DNA of 25,800 bases from DASRZM01 sp035686365 (GCA_035686365.1 DASRZM010000113.1:1-25800), one strand, 5' to 3'. Positions 6,780 through 15,043 are shown, numbered from the stretch's first letter. The notes: generated by a model not told the origin, from the letters alone. Made by a program: numbers and translations.

Positions 6780-7862
6780 GTGCAACTCACCGACGACCAG
6801 CGCCAGCGCCTGGCCCGGATCGGCTGGCGCGAGGACTCGCCGGCTGCCCAGGGCTTGCGTGCGATCGTGGCCGGCCGGCTGGCGCGGGTCACCGAGCAGC
6901 ATCGCTCCGGTTACCGGGTTTCCGACGGGGACTGCGAGTTCGCCGTGCAGGTGCCGGCGCAGTGGCTGCGCCCGCGCACCGACCCGGAGACGCGCGCGGC
7001 CGTCGGCGACTGGGTCGTGGTCGGCGCCGACGGCGTGATCGCCCATTGCCTGCCGCGCCACTCGCTGCTCAAGCGCGGCGCCGCCGGCGAGCATTACCAG
7101 CAGCAGCTGATCGCGGCCAACCTCGATACCGTGTTGGTGGTGTGCGGCCTGGACGAGGATTTCAACCTGCGCCGCATCGAGCGCTACCTGGTCGTCGTGC
7201 AAGGCAGCGGCGCCGAGCCGGTGGTGGTGCTGACCAAGGCCGACAAGTGCGATGACACGACCGCGTACACCGAGGCGCTGGCCGAGATGTCCGCGCGCGG
7301 CATCGCCGTGCATGCGGTCAACGCCAAGGACCGCGCCAGCGTCGCGGCGCTCGATCCGTACCTGGGGCCGGGGCGCACGGCGGTGCTGGTGGGGTCCTCC
7401 GGCGCCGGCAAGTCCACGCTGACCAACACGCTGCTGGGGATCGAAAAGCAGAAGACGCAGGCCGTGCGCGGGAGCGACAGCCGCGGTCGCCACACCACCA
7501 CCCACCGTGCGCTGATCCCGCTGCCCACCGGCGGCTGCCTGATCGACACACCGGGCATGCGCGAGCTCAAGCTCACCGGCGAGGAGGACCTCGCCGTGGG
7601 CGTGTTCGACGACATCGACGCGCTCGCCGCGGCCTGCCGCTTCAACGACTGCGGACACGAGCGCGAGCCCGGCTGTGCGGTCCGCGCCGCGGTCGAGGAC
7701 GGCCGCATCGAGCCCGAGCGCTGGGCCAGCTACCGCAAGCTGCAGGCGGAGCGGGAGAGCGCGAACCGCAACCTGGAGGCGCGCCGCGCGGACAAGGCGA
7801 CCGAGCGCGTGCTGGGCAAGGCCCTGAACAAGCGCCTGGACGAGAAGTATGGCCGCCATTGA
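6780..7862 (+). CDS. rsgA: ribosome small-subunit-dependent GTPase RsgA
   Basis: A circularly permuted GTPase that assists late maturation of the 30S subunit. The 360-residue protein has an N-terminal OB-fold region (about 30-110), G4 motif TKAD (152-155), P-loop GSSGAGKST (205-213), the switch TTTH (239-242), G3 DTPG (256-259) and a C-terminal zinc site CRFNDCGHEREPGC with Cys286, Cys291, His293 and Cys299. The order G4-G1-G3 is diagnostic. The start is GTG at 6780; the frame is open far upstream (to 4761), but that stretch is antisense to alaA and DUF4345. No ribosome site precedes the GTG, whereas a -10-like TACAAT does, which fits leaderless expression. Confidence 0.95.
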   Translation: MQLTDDQRQRLARIGWREDSPAAQGLRAIVAGRLARVTEQHRSGYRVSDGDCEFAVQVPAQWLRPRTDPETRAAVGDWVVVGADGVIAHCLPRHSLLKRGAAGEHYQQQLIAANLDTVLVVCGLDEDFNLRRIERYLVVVQGSGAEPVVVLTKADKCDDTTAYTEALAEMSARGIAVHAVNAKDRASVAALDPYLGPGRTAVLVGSSGAGKSTLTNTLLGIEKQKTQAVRGSDSRGRHTTTHRALIPLPTGGCLIDTPGMRELKLTGEEDLAVGVFDDIDALAAACRFNDCGHEREPGCAVRAAVEDGRIEPERWASYRKLQAERESANRNLEARRADKATERVLGKALNKRLDEKYGRH

Positions 7863-7864
7863 TC

Positions 7865-8013
7865 GTGGGAGCGGGCCCTGCCCGCGATCGGGCGGAGCAG
7901 GGTGCTTGGTTCCTGCGGCTGGCAGTGGCGTGCCGATCGCGGCCATGGGCCGCTCCCACAGGGCTTCGATGGGGCGGCGCGGGGTGGCGATCGCGGCCAT
8001 GGGTCGCTCCCAC
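7865..8013. repeat. REP cluster, three copies (family B)
   Basis: Three GTGGGA-type copies at 7865-7889 (plus), 7935-7959 (minus) and 7989-8013 (minus), lying between rsgA and the QEGLA gene. Their stems differ: GCGGGC/GCCCGC with a CCT loop, GCGGCC/GGCCGC with a CAT loop, and one with a G-to-A change in the stem. Confidence 0.85.
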
Positions 8014-8045
8014 GAATTCGGTGCGGGGCCGGTGAGTCGGGCGGC

Positions 8046-9299
8046 GTGGACGCGGCGCTGAGTCACCATCTGGCGCTGGACGGGCGCCTCACCGAGGCGG
8101 TGCGCGGCATCCGCCTGCTCAACATGATCAGCTGGCCGGCGCACCTGCAGGGCGAGTTCCTGCAGCGCTGGCATCGCGGCGAGGTCCGGCTGCCGGAAGT
8201 CGAGTACCCGCGGCTGGACTTCACCGACGTGTGCGCCGAGCTCGCGCGCATCCACGAGGCCGCCGATCCGGAACACCCGCTGGGCCAGTACCTGCAGCGC
8301 ACCGCCGAGAGCTACCGCGTCAGCGCGCGCCTGCTCGAGTCGCTGGGCACGGCCGCCGTCAGCGGGTATTCCACCCAGCTGTTCGGTCGCCCGGGCGACC
8401 GCCTGCCCGGTTCGGCGCTGTCCAACCACGACGCCGCGCAGCACTTCGTGGGCCTGGCCGACGAACTCGGCGGCGAGGCGCCGGTCGCCGAAAGCGAGTA
8501 CTGCCTGTCGGCCGAGATCATGCAGCGTGAACTGCAGGAGGCGATGGACTCGTTTTTCCTGCACCACAAGGTGCGCGTGGAGATCGACCCGGAACTGATC
8601 TCCAAGGCCGCCGCCGGTGCGCTGCGCATCCGCCTGCGCTCGGCGACCTGCTTCACCGAGTACGACCGCCACCAACTGCTCGAGCACGAGGCCTACGTGC
8701 ACTCGCTGACCGCGCTCAACGGCCGCGAGCAGCCGCACCTGAAGAGCCTGGGCCGCACCGCGCCGCGCATCACCGCGACCCAGGAAGGGCTGGCCACGTT
8801 CGCCGAGCTCATTACCGGCGCGATCGACATCCAGCGCCTGAAGCGCATCTCGCTGCGCATCCTGGCGATCGACCTGGCGCTCTCGGGCGCCGACTTCGTG
8901 GAAGTGTTCGGCTTCTTCCTGGACTCGGGCCAGACCGAGGCCGACAGCTTTGCATCGGCGCAGCGCGTGTTCCGCGGCTGCCCGCTGCACGGCGGTATCG
9001 CATTCACCAAGGACACGGTGTACCTGCACGGGCTGCTGTCGGTGCACACCTTCTTCCGCTGGACGCTCAAGCACCGGCGCATGAAGCTCACCCGGCTGCT
9101 GTTCGCCGGCAAGATGGCGCTGCACGACGTGTTCACGCTCGAGCCGCTGTTCGACGATGGCGTCATCGCCGAGCCGCTGTACCTGCCGCCGTGGATCCGC
9201 CGCGCCAACGGCCTGGCCGGGATGCTCTCGTTCTCGCTGTTCGCCAACAAGATCCGGCTGGACACGGTCCAGGCCGAGGATCTTGTGCTGGGGCTGTAG
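8046..9299 (+). CDS. DUF1704 / QEGLA-motif putative metallopeptidase
   Basis: A 417-residue member of the bacterial family often annotated as 'flavohemoglobin expression-modulating QEGLA motif protein'. It contains HEAYVH (His214, Glu215, His219), an HExxxH motif, and TQEGLA (245-250) whose glutamate could be a third metal ligand. DUF1704 is the domain of the eukaryotic MATCAP tyrosine carboxypeptidases, which use an HExxxH zinc site, so a metallopeptidase activity is inferred; the substrate is unknown. No flavohemoglobin gene is nearby. The GTG at 8046 is the chosen start because upstream codons are REP sequence, but no clear ribosome site supports it. Confidence 0.82.
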   Translation: MDAALSHHLALDGRLTEAVRGIRLLNMISWPAHLQGEFLQRWHRGEVRLPEVEYPRLDFTDVCAELARIHEAADPEHPLGQYLQRTAESYRVSARLLESLGTAAVSGYSTQLFGRPGDRLPGSALSNHDAAQHFVGLADELGGEAPVAESEYCLSAEIMQRELQEAMDSFFLHHKVRVEIDPELISKAAAGALRIRLRSATCFTEYDRHQLLEHEAYVHSLTALNGREQPHLKSLGRTAPRITATQEGLATFAELITGAIDIQRLKRISLRILAIDLALSGADFVEVFGFFLDSGQTEADSFASAQRVFRGCPLHGGIAFTKDTVYLHGLLSVHTFFRWTLKHRRMKLTRLLFAGKMALHDVFTLEPLFDDGVIAEPLYLPPWIRRANGLAGMLSFSLFANKIRLDTVQAEDLVLGL

Positions 9300-9347
9300 G
9301 CTGGAATCACCGCGTCGACGGGTGTCGCGACGGCGGTGCGGTGCGTG

Positions 9348-9492
9348 CGTCGGCACGGTAGTGCCGACCTACGGCCGGCGAGTCGCCCCGCACAAGTAGC
9401 GAGCGTCGGCACGGTAGCGGTGCGGTGCGCGCGTCGGCACAGTAGTGCCGACCTACAGCGGGGAGTAGCAGGTCGGCACTACCGTGCCGACG
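9348..9492. repeat. second palindromic repeat family (GTCGGCAC stem)
   Basis: Copies at 9348-9372 and 9432-9456 (plus) and 9470-9492 (minus), plus a truncated copy at about 9404-9417. The core is GTCGGCAC and GTGCCGAC, a perfect 8-bp stem around a GGTA or AGTA loop, with CTAC following in the two complete plus-strand copies. They lie within the 417-bp gap between the QEGLA gene and ltaE, where I see no gene. Confidence 0.85.
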
Positions 9493-9611
9493 CCACCCTG
9501 CAGGTCGCTCCACGGAAGCGGGCACCGCGATGTGCCAGATTGCCCCCAGATCGTGCACAGGGGCCCCGGTCGTGCAGTCCCGATGAGCGTGCGCATTCGT
9601 GCACGCACCCC

Positions 9612-9688
9612 GTAGGAGCGGCCGTTGGCCGCGATCGTTCTTCCGGGGCGTCCCATCTGCGCCGATCGCGGCCAACGGCCGCTCCTAC
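9612..9688. repeat. REP inverted pair (family A)
   Basis: Family A copies at 9612-9636 (plus) and 9664-9688 (minus) face each other across 27 bp, just past the 3' end of ltaE. The pair may act as a transcript-end structure for ltaE. Confidence 0.85.
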
Positions 9689-9716
9689 AGGGGATGGCGG
9701 CGGGGGGCGGTGGCGT

Positions 9717-10754
9717 CTACATCAGGGCGGCGATGGCGGCCAGGGCGGTGTCGATGCCGGCGCGGTCCACGTCCAGGTGGGTCACCGCACGTACCCGGCG
9801 CGGGCCCATGGCGCCCATGCGCACACCGTGCTCGGCCAGCAGCTGCGTGCAGAAGGTCGGCGCGTCCATGCGCACGCGCTCGTCCAGGTCGAAGTAGACC
9901 AGGTTGGTCTCCACCGTCGCCGGGTCGATACCGATGCCGTCGATCTGCGCCAGCCCTTCGGCCAGCCGGCGCGCATTGGCATGGTCCTCGGCCAGCCGCT
10001 CCACGTGGTGCTCCAGCGCGTACAGCGCGGCCGCGGCGACGATGCCGGCCTGCCGCATCGCCCCGCCGAAGCGGTGCTTCACGCGCCAGGCCTCGTCGAT
10101 GAAGGCACTGGACCCGGCCAGCGCCGCGCCCACCGGCGCACCCAGGCCCTTGCTGAAGTCGATCCACACCGCGTCGAAGCCCTCGGACTGCTCGGCCGCC
10201 GACACGCCGGTGGCGACCACGGCATTGAGCAGCCGCGCGCCGTCCATGTGGGTGGCCATGCCATGCGCGCGCGCCACCGCGACGACCTCCCTGAGCTGCG
10301 CCAGCGGCCAGATGGCGCCGCCACCCAGGTTGCAGGTCTGCTCCACCGAGACGATCGACTGCCGTGGGGCGTGGCGCATGGGCATGCGCAGCGCCGCGCG
10401 CAGCTGCTGCGCGCTGAAGCGGCCGCGCTCGCCGGGCAGCGTCAATGCATTGAGCCCGGCATTGGCCGCCAGCCCGCCGGCCTCGTAGCACACGATGTGG
10501 GCGCCCACATCGCAGACCACCTCGTCGCCGGGCCGCGCCAGCACCGTCAGCGAGACCTGGTTGCACATCGTGCCCGAGGGCATGAACACCGCCGCCTCCC
10601 TGCCCAGCAGCGTGGCGACGCGCTCGCACAGCTGGTTGACGGTCGGGTCCTCGCCGGCGGCCTCGTCGCCGACCTGCGCCTGCGCCATGGCGCGGCGCAT
10701 CGGCGGGGTGGGCTGCGTCTTGGTGTCGCTGAACAGCTCGATGAAGGCGGGCAT
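9717..10754 (-). CDS. ltaE: low-specificity threonine aldolase
   Basis: A fold-type I PLP enzyme of 345 residues, predicted to cleave L-threonine or L-allo-threonine to glycine and acetaldehyde. Signatures are the N-terminal FSDTKTQPTPPMRRAM, GDEAAGEDPTVNQL, MPSGTMCNQVSL, the cofactor-binding HMDGARLLNA (Asp171) and the Schiff-base lysine in WIDFSKGLGAPVGA (Lys202). The start at 10754 matches the family; the frame extends 25 codons upstream into REP sequence, which I exclude. It diverges from maeB across an inverted REP pair. Related beta-eliminating lyases share the fold, so exact substrate preference is not proven. Confidence 0.9.
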   Translation of the reverse strand: MPAFIELFSDTKTQPTPPMRRAMAQAQVGDEAAGEDPTVNQLCERVATLLGREAAVFMPSGTMCNQVSLTVLARPGDEVVCDVGAHIVCYEAGGLAANAGLNALTLPGERGRFSAQQLRAALRMPMRHAPRQSIVSVEQTCNLGGGAIWPLAQLREVVAVARAHGMATHMDGARLLNAVVATGVSAAEQSEGFDAVWIDFSKGLGAPVGAALAGSSAFIDEAWRVKHRFGGAMRQAGIVAAAALYALEHHVERLAEDHANARRLAEGLAQIDGIGIDPATVETNLVYFDLDERVRMDAPTFCTQLLAEHGVRMGAMGPRRVRAVTHLDVDRAGIDTALAAIAALM

Positions 10755-10765
10755 GCTTCGACCCC

Positions 10766-10842
10766 GTAGGAGCCGGCGTTGCCGGCGATCAAGATACAGC
10801 CGCGTGCCCAAGAGCCGGATCGCCGGCAACGCCGGCTCCTAC
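10766..10842. repeat. REP inverted pair (family C)
   Basis: Copies at 10766-10790 (plus) and 10818-10842 (minus) with stem GCCGGC/GCCGGC and GTT loop, keeping the GTAGGA leader and GATC end. The pair lies between the divergent ltaE and maeB starts. Confidence 0.85.
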
Positions 10843-10897
10843 AGGTGCGTTGCGGCGAAGCCGCGCGGGCCGCGCAGCGGCGATGAGGTGGTGAGGC

Positions 10898-10903
10898 TAC
10901 TAT
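10898..10903 (+). promoter_or_regulatory. possible -10 box for maeB
   Basis: TACTAT, 31 bases before the maeB start, is the only AT-rich hexamer in the region after the REP pair. No clear -35 box is visible, and there is no evident ribosome site before the ATG. Confidence 0.3.
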
Positions 10904-10933
10904 ACGAGGCTCCCGCGCAGCGCCGGTGCCCAC

Positions 10934-13237
10934 ATGCCCGACAAGGATCTCAAGCAAGCCGCCCTCGACTACCACCGCGAGTCGCCGCCCGGAAAGATCA
11001 AGGTCGTGCCGACCAAGGCGATGGTGACCCAGCGCGACCTGGCCCTGGCCTACTCCCCGGGCGTGGCCGCCGCCTGTGAGGTCATCGTCGAGGACCCCAA
11101 CGAGGCCTCCACGGTCACCGCCCGAGCCAACCTGGTGGCGGTGATCACCAACGGCACCGCGGTGCTGGGCCTGGGCGACATCGGCCCCCTGGCCAGCAAG
11201 CCGGTGATGGAAGGCAAGGGCGTGCTGTTCCAGAAGTTCGCCGGCATCGACGTGTTCGACATCGAGGTCGAAGAGCGCGATCCGGACAAGCTGGTGGACA
11301 TCATCGCCAGCCTGGAGCCCACCTTCGGCGGCATCAACCTGGAGGACATCAAGGCGCCGGAGTGCTTCATCGTCGAGCGCAAGCTGCGCGAGCGCCTGAA
11401 GATCCCGGTCTTCCACGACGACCAGCACGGCACCGCGATCATCGTGGGCGCGGCGGTCATCAACGCGCTGCACATCGTGGGCAAGGACATCGGCCAGGTG
11501 AAGCTGGCCTGCTCGGGCGCCGGCGCCGCCGGCATCGCCTGCCTGGACATGCTGGTGGCGCTGGGCATGCAGCCGGAGAACATCTCCTGCGTGGACCGCA
11601 AGGGGGTGATCTACGCCGGCCGCACCGAGGACATGGACGAGGCCAAGCAGCGGTACGCGCGCCAGACCAAGTGCCGCACGCTGGCCGAGGTGGTCGAGGG
11701 CGCCGACCTGTTCCTGGGCCTGTCCGCCGGCGGCGTGCTCAAGCCCGAGATGGTCAAGACCATGGCCAAGGATCCGATCATCCTGGCCCTGGCCAACCCC
11801 AACCCCGAGATCCTGCCCGAGCTGGCCAGGGAAGCGCGCCCGGACTGCATCATCGCCACCGGGCGCAGCGACTACCCCAACCAGGTCAACAACGCGCTGT
11901 GCTTCCCGTACATGTTCCGCGGCGCCCTGGACGTGAGCGCCACCGCCATCAACGAGCCGATGAAGCTGGCCTGCGTGCACGCCATCGCCGAGCTCGCCCG
12001 GATGGAGGCCACCGACCTGGGCACCGCCTACACCGGCGAGATGCCGTCCTTCGGCCGCGACTACCTGATCCCGCGCCCGTTCGACCCGCGCCTGCTGGTG
12101 CAGCTGGCGCCGGCGGTGGCCAAGGCGGCGATGGACTCGGGCGTCGCGCTGCGGCCGATGGGCGATCTGGCCTTCTACCGCGAGAAGCTCAGCCAGTTCG
12201 TGTTCCGCACCGGGCTGCTGATGAAGCCGGTGTTCGACCGCGCCCGCCAGGACATCAAGCGCGTGGTCTATGCCGAGGGCGAGGAGGAAACGGTGCTGCG
12301 CGCGGTGCAGACCGTGGTCGACGAGGGCCTGGCCTGGCCGGTGCTGATCGGCCGCCCGGCGGTGATCGAGATGCGCATCCTGCGCATGGGCCTGCGCATC
12401 CGCCCCGGCGAGCACTTCGAGCTGTGCAACATCGACGACGACCCGCGCTTCCACGACTACTGGACGCAGTACCACGAGATCATGCAGCGCGAGGGTGTTT
12501 CGCCGGCGGCGGCCAAGGCCATCGTGCGCTCCCGTGCCACCGCGATCGCCTCGCTGATGGTGCGCCGCGGCGAGGCCGACGCGATGATCTGTGGCCTCGT
12601 CGGCCGCTACCAGCGCAAGCTCAAGTACATCGTCGACGTGCTCGGGCTGGACCCGGGCGTGACCGCGCCGTGCGCGATGTGCGCGGTGCTCAACGAGCGC
12701 GGCGTGTTCTTCTACCTGGACACGCACGTGGAGGAAACGCCCAGTGCCGAGCAGATCGCACAGGGCGTGCTCGGCGCGGCCTACCGCTTGAAGCTGTTCG
12801 GCGTCACTCCGCGTGTGGCGCTGCTCTCGCACTCGAACTTCGGCTCGCGCGTGACCGAGAGCACCCGGCGGCTGCGCGATGCGTTGGAGATCATCCGCGC
12901 GCGTGCGCCCAAGCTGGAGGTGGAGGGCGAGATGCAGGCCGACGCCGCGCTCAACGAGTCCATCCGCGAGCGCATGTTCCCCAACTCGCGCATGGGTGGG
13001 GAGGCCAACGTGTTCGTGTTCGCCAACATCGACGCGGCCAATATCGCCTACAACCTGTCGCGGGCAATGAGCGAGGGCGTGGGCCTGGGCCCGATCCTGA
13101 TGGGCGTGGCCGGCGCCGCGCACGTACTGACCCCCTCGGCCACCGTGCGTCGCGTGGTCAACATGACCGCCATCGCCGCCGTCGACGCGCAGATCCGCGC
13201 CGAGATGCACGCCGGCCGCGACACCAGCGCCGGCTGA
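10934..13237 (+). CDS. maeB: NADP-dependent hybrid malic enzyme MaeB
   Basis: Oxidative decarboxylation of malate to pyruvate with reduction of NADP+, in the cytoplasm. The 767-residue length is that of the hybrid form, a malic enzyme fused to a phosphotransacetylase-like domain. Malic part (about 1-425): AYSPGVA with Tyr40, VMEGKGVLFQK with Lys95, FHDDQHGTA (160-168) and the nucleotide-binding GAGAAG (195-200). The C-terminal part (about 430-760) is the Pta-like domain (for example RMGGEANVFVFANIDAANIAYN). In studied homologues this domain binds acetyl-CoA and regulates the enzyme, without transacetylase activity. It is divergent from ltaE and 2 kb upstream of aceE, which consumes its product. 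Confidence 0.95.
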   Translation: MPDKDLKQAALDYHRESPPGKIKVVPTKAMVTQRDLALAYSPGVAAACEVIVEDPNEASTVTARANLVAVITNGTAVLGLGDIGPLASKPVMEGKGVLFQKFAGIDVFDIEVEERDPDKLVDIIASLEPTFGGINLEDIKAPECFIVERKLRERLKIPVFHDDQHGTAIIVGAAVINALHIVGKDIGQVKLACSGAGAAGIACLDMLVALGMQPENISCVDRKGVIYAGRTEDMDEAKQRYARQTKCRTLAEVVEGADLFLGLSAGGVLKPEMVKTMAKDPIILALANPNPEILPELAREARPDCIIATGRSDYPNQVNNALCFPYMFRGALDVSATAINEPMKLACVHAIAELARMEATDLGTAYTGEMPSFGRDYLIPRPFDPRLLVQLAPAVAKAAMDSGVALRPMGDLAFYREKLSQFVFRTGLLMKPVFDRARQDIKRVVYAEGEEETVLRAVQTVVDEGLAWPVLIGRPAVIEMRILRMGLRIRPGEHFELCNIDDDPRFHDYWTQYHEIMQREGVSPAAAKAIVRSRATAIASLMVRRGEADAMICGLVGRYQRKLKYIVDVLGLDPGVTAPCAMCAVLNERGVFFYLDTHVEETPSAEQIAQGVLGAAYRLKLFGVTPRVALLSHSNFGSRVTESTRRLRDALEIIRARAPKLEVEGEMQADAALNESIRERMFPNSRMGGEANVFVFANIDAANIAYNLSRAMSEGVGLGPILMGVAGAAHVLTPSATVRRVVNMTAIAAVDAQIRAEMHAGRDTSAG

Positions 13238-13253
13238 AGCGCGCGGCAAGCGC

Positions 13254-13394
13254 GATCGCGGGCATGGCCCGCTCCCACAGCGGCCGGATGCACCCGCGCA
13301 GGCACGGCATGCACCCTGTAGGAGCGGCCGTTGGCCGCGATCGGGTTCCGGAAACGTCCCGGCTGCACCCGTCGCGGCCAACGGCCGCTCCTAC
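13254..13394. repeat. REP cluster, three copies (B, A, A)
   Basis: Family B copy at 13254-13278 (minus) with CAT loop, family A copies at 13318-13342 (plus) and about 13370-13394 (minus). They occupy the first half of the 304-bp gap between maeB and the secreted protease. I see no gene there. Confidence 0.85.
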
Positions 13395-13402
13395 ACGGAA
13401 AG

Positions 13403-13418
13403 TGTGACGCAGGTCACT
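13403..13418. promoter_or_regulatory. CRP/Clp-like operator
   Basis: TGTGACGCAGGTCACT matches the CRP consensus TGTGA-N6-TCACA at 9 of its 10 defined bases. Its centre is about 131 bases before the start of the secreted protease gene. In xanthomonads the CRP homologue Clp uses this consensus and controls extracellular enzymes, so control of the downstream gene is plausible. Confidence 0.55.
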
Positions 13419-13541
13419 TTCGCGTTTCGCGTTCACCAACCACGCATGAATGCGCGCACGCCAATGGGATGAAGTTCAGGTACAGGAGCGACTCGCCCGG
13501 GTACGGTGGTCCGCAAGCGAAACCGCAGGGCCGATGCACCG

Positions 13542-14831
13542 ATGCGATTCCTTTTTCCCCATGCGCCCGCTGTCATCGTGGGCGCAGTTTTTTTGTTCAC
13601 GGCAAACGTCGCCGTGGCATTCAGTTACCTGACACCGTCGGATACGCACCTGCTCGAGGAGGCCGACGGCGTCCTGGTCGCCACCGCGCACGCGCCCACC
13701 GCCGTCCCCGGCCGCGAGGACGTGATCGCCTATCCCCTCAGCGTCGAACGCGTGCTTGCCGGCAGCGCCGCCGCGCAGGAGCGGCTGCTGCTGCCCGGCA
13801 CCCTGGCCGGCGCCGCCATCGCGCACCGCATGCCCGGCATCGCCACCCCGCACCCGGGCGAACGCGTGCTGGTGTTCTTCGAGCGCGACGCAGACGGCAC
13901 GCTGCGCCCGATGCAGCTCTCCCTGGGCGTGTTCTTCGCCGCCACCGCCGCCGACGGCGGTTCGGCCTGGACCCGCGAGCTGGAGGCGGCCGTCAACCTG
14001 GACAAGTCCTTCAACGCCGGCGCCCAGCGCGACCGCGATGCGGCCCGCTTCGAGCACTGGATCACCTGGAGCGCGCGCGGCTACCGGCTCGCGCAGGGCT
14101 ACTTCCTGGAAGCGTCTGCCCAGCGCAGCAGCAGCGGCACGCTGTCCAAGGGCGGGCAGATCACCGACAGCGACGGCACCCCGATCCGCTGGTTCGAGTT
14201 CGACGAGGGCACCACGCTGCCCTGGCACGCAGTGGCCGGCGGCCAGAGCGGCGCCACCTACGACGAGTTCGGCGCCGTCAGCGACGCGGTCGCGGCATGG
14301 ACCAACGACACCGGCAGCCGGATCCTCCTGGCCTACGCCGGGACCGTGGCCAGCGACCCGGGCGGCGACCGCACCAACGGCATCCACGCCGTGGTCTGGG
14401 ACGATCCGGGCAACGAGATCAGCGGCTCGTTCAGCTGCAGCCGCGGCGGCATCCTCGCCGTCGGCGGCTTCTGGTACTACACCCACATCGTCTACTTCGG
14501 CGGCGTGGCCTACCACCCGGCCGCCGAGGGCTACGTCATCACCCAGGACGGCGCCGCGTGCTGGTACAACGGCCACTCCGGCCGCGACGGCGCCGAAGTG
14601 CTGGCGCACGAGATCGGCCACACGCTCGGCTTCGACCACTCCTGCGGCGACTCGGGCAGCCCCTCGTGCAGCACCAGCAAGGTGCTCGACGAGGCCCTGA
14701 TGCGCGCCTCCGCCCACGGCGACGGCCGCGGCGCCCGCCTGGGCGTCGACGACCAGGCGATCGCAGCGCTGGTCTACCCGGACCCCGACGGCGGCGTCGC
14801 GAGCTTCGTCTTCGGCACCGGCTTCGAATAG
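13542..14831 (+). CDS. secreted metzincin-like zinc metalloprotease
   Basis: A 429-residue exported protein with signal peptide MRFLFPHAPAVIVGAVFLF... ending near ANVAVA. The zinc motif HEIGHTLGFDH gives ligands His356, His360 and His366 with catalytic Glu357, the HExxHxxGxxH signature of metzincins. A methionine-turn candidate (EALMRAS) and a matrixin-like end (DDQAIAALVYPDPDG) follow. The large region before the site (about 28-330) is not recognised and may hold a prodomain. The protein stops with FVFGTGFE. The ATG at 13542 begins the signal peptide; an in-frame GTG 12 codons earlier is less likely. A CRP/Clp-like site lies upstream and a REP cluster downstream. Confidence 0.82.
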   Translation: MRFLFPHAPAVIVGAVFLFTANVAVAFSYLTPSDTHLLEEADGVLVATAHAPTAVPGREDVIAYPLSVERVLAGSAAAQERLLLPGTLAGAAIAHRMPGIATPHPGERVLVFFERDADGTLRPMQLSLGVFFAATAADGGSAWTRELEAAVNLDKSFNAGAQRDRDAARFEHWITWSARGYRLAQGYFLEASAQRSSSGTLSKGGQITDSDGTPIRWFEFDEGTTLPWHAVAGGQSGATYDEFGAVSDAVAAWTNDTGSRILLAYAGTVASDPGGDRTNGIHAVVWDDPGNEISGSFSCSRGGILAVGGFWYYTHIVYFGGVAYHPAAEGYVITQDGAACWYNGHSGRDGAEVLAHEIGHTLGFDHSCGDSGSPSCSTSKVLDEALMRASAHGDGRGARLGVDDQAIAALVYPDPDGGVASFVFGTGFE

Positions 14832-14874
14832 CCACCCCCCGCCCCGGCCCGCCTCGAGGCCACGGCGAAGTCGT

Positions 14875-15043
14875 GTAGGAGCGGCCGTTGGCCGCGATGG
14901 GCGCACCGGAACACCGATCGCGGGCATGGCCCGCTCCCACAGCGCCCTTCCGATGCCGTGCAGGTGCGTGGTGCATCGTAGGAGCGGCCGTTGGCCGCGA
15001 TGAGCGCACCGGAACACCGATCGCGGCCAACGGCCGCTCCTAC
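14875..15043. repeat. REP cluster, four copies (A, B, A, A)
   Basis: Copies at 14875-14898 (A, plus), 14916-14940 (B, minus), 14978-15001 (A, plus) and 15019-15043 (A, minus). The first and third have slightly altered ends (GATG instead of GATC). They fill about half of the 352-bp gap between the protease and aceE. The rest of the gap presumably holds the aceE promoter, but no convincing -35/-10 pair is visible. Confidence 0.85.

Noticed and set aside
4761..7862. A 1033-codon plus-strand frame running from inside alaA to the end of rsgA
   Set aside because: Its first two thirds are antisense to alaA and the DUF4345 gene and have no family signature; only the part from 6780 is rsgA. Long open antisense frames are expected at this GC content.
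6627..9356. A 909-codon minus-strand frame opposite rsgA and the QEGLA gene
   Set aside because: It crosses REP sequence and two well-supported plus-strand genes and has no recognisable motif.
10547..13381. A 944-codon minus-strand frame opposite maeB
   Set aside because: It is the antisense shadow of a clear MaeB; its translation is His/Arg/Gly-rich and resembles no family.
73..15043. REP copies considered as intrinsic terminators for each upstream gene
   Set aside because: No copy is followed by a U-tract, and several lie upstream of genes or between divergent ones, so a general terminator role is not supported.
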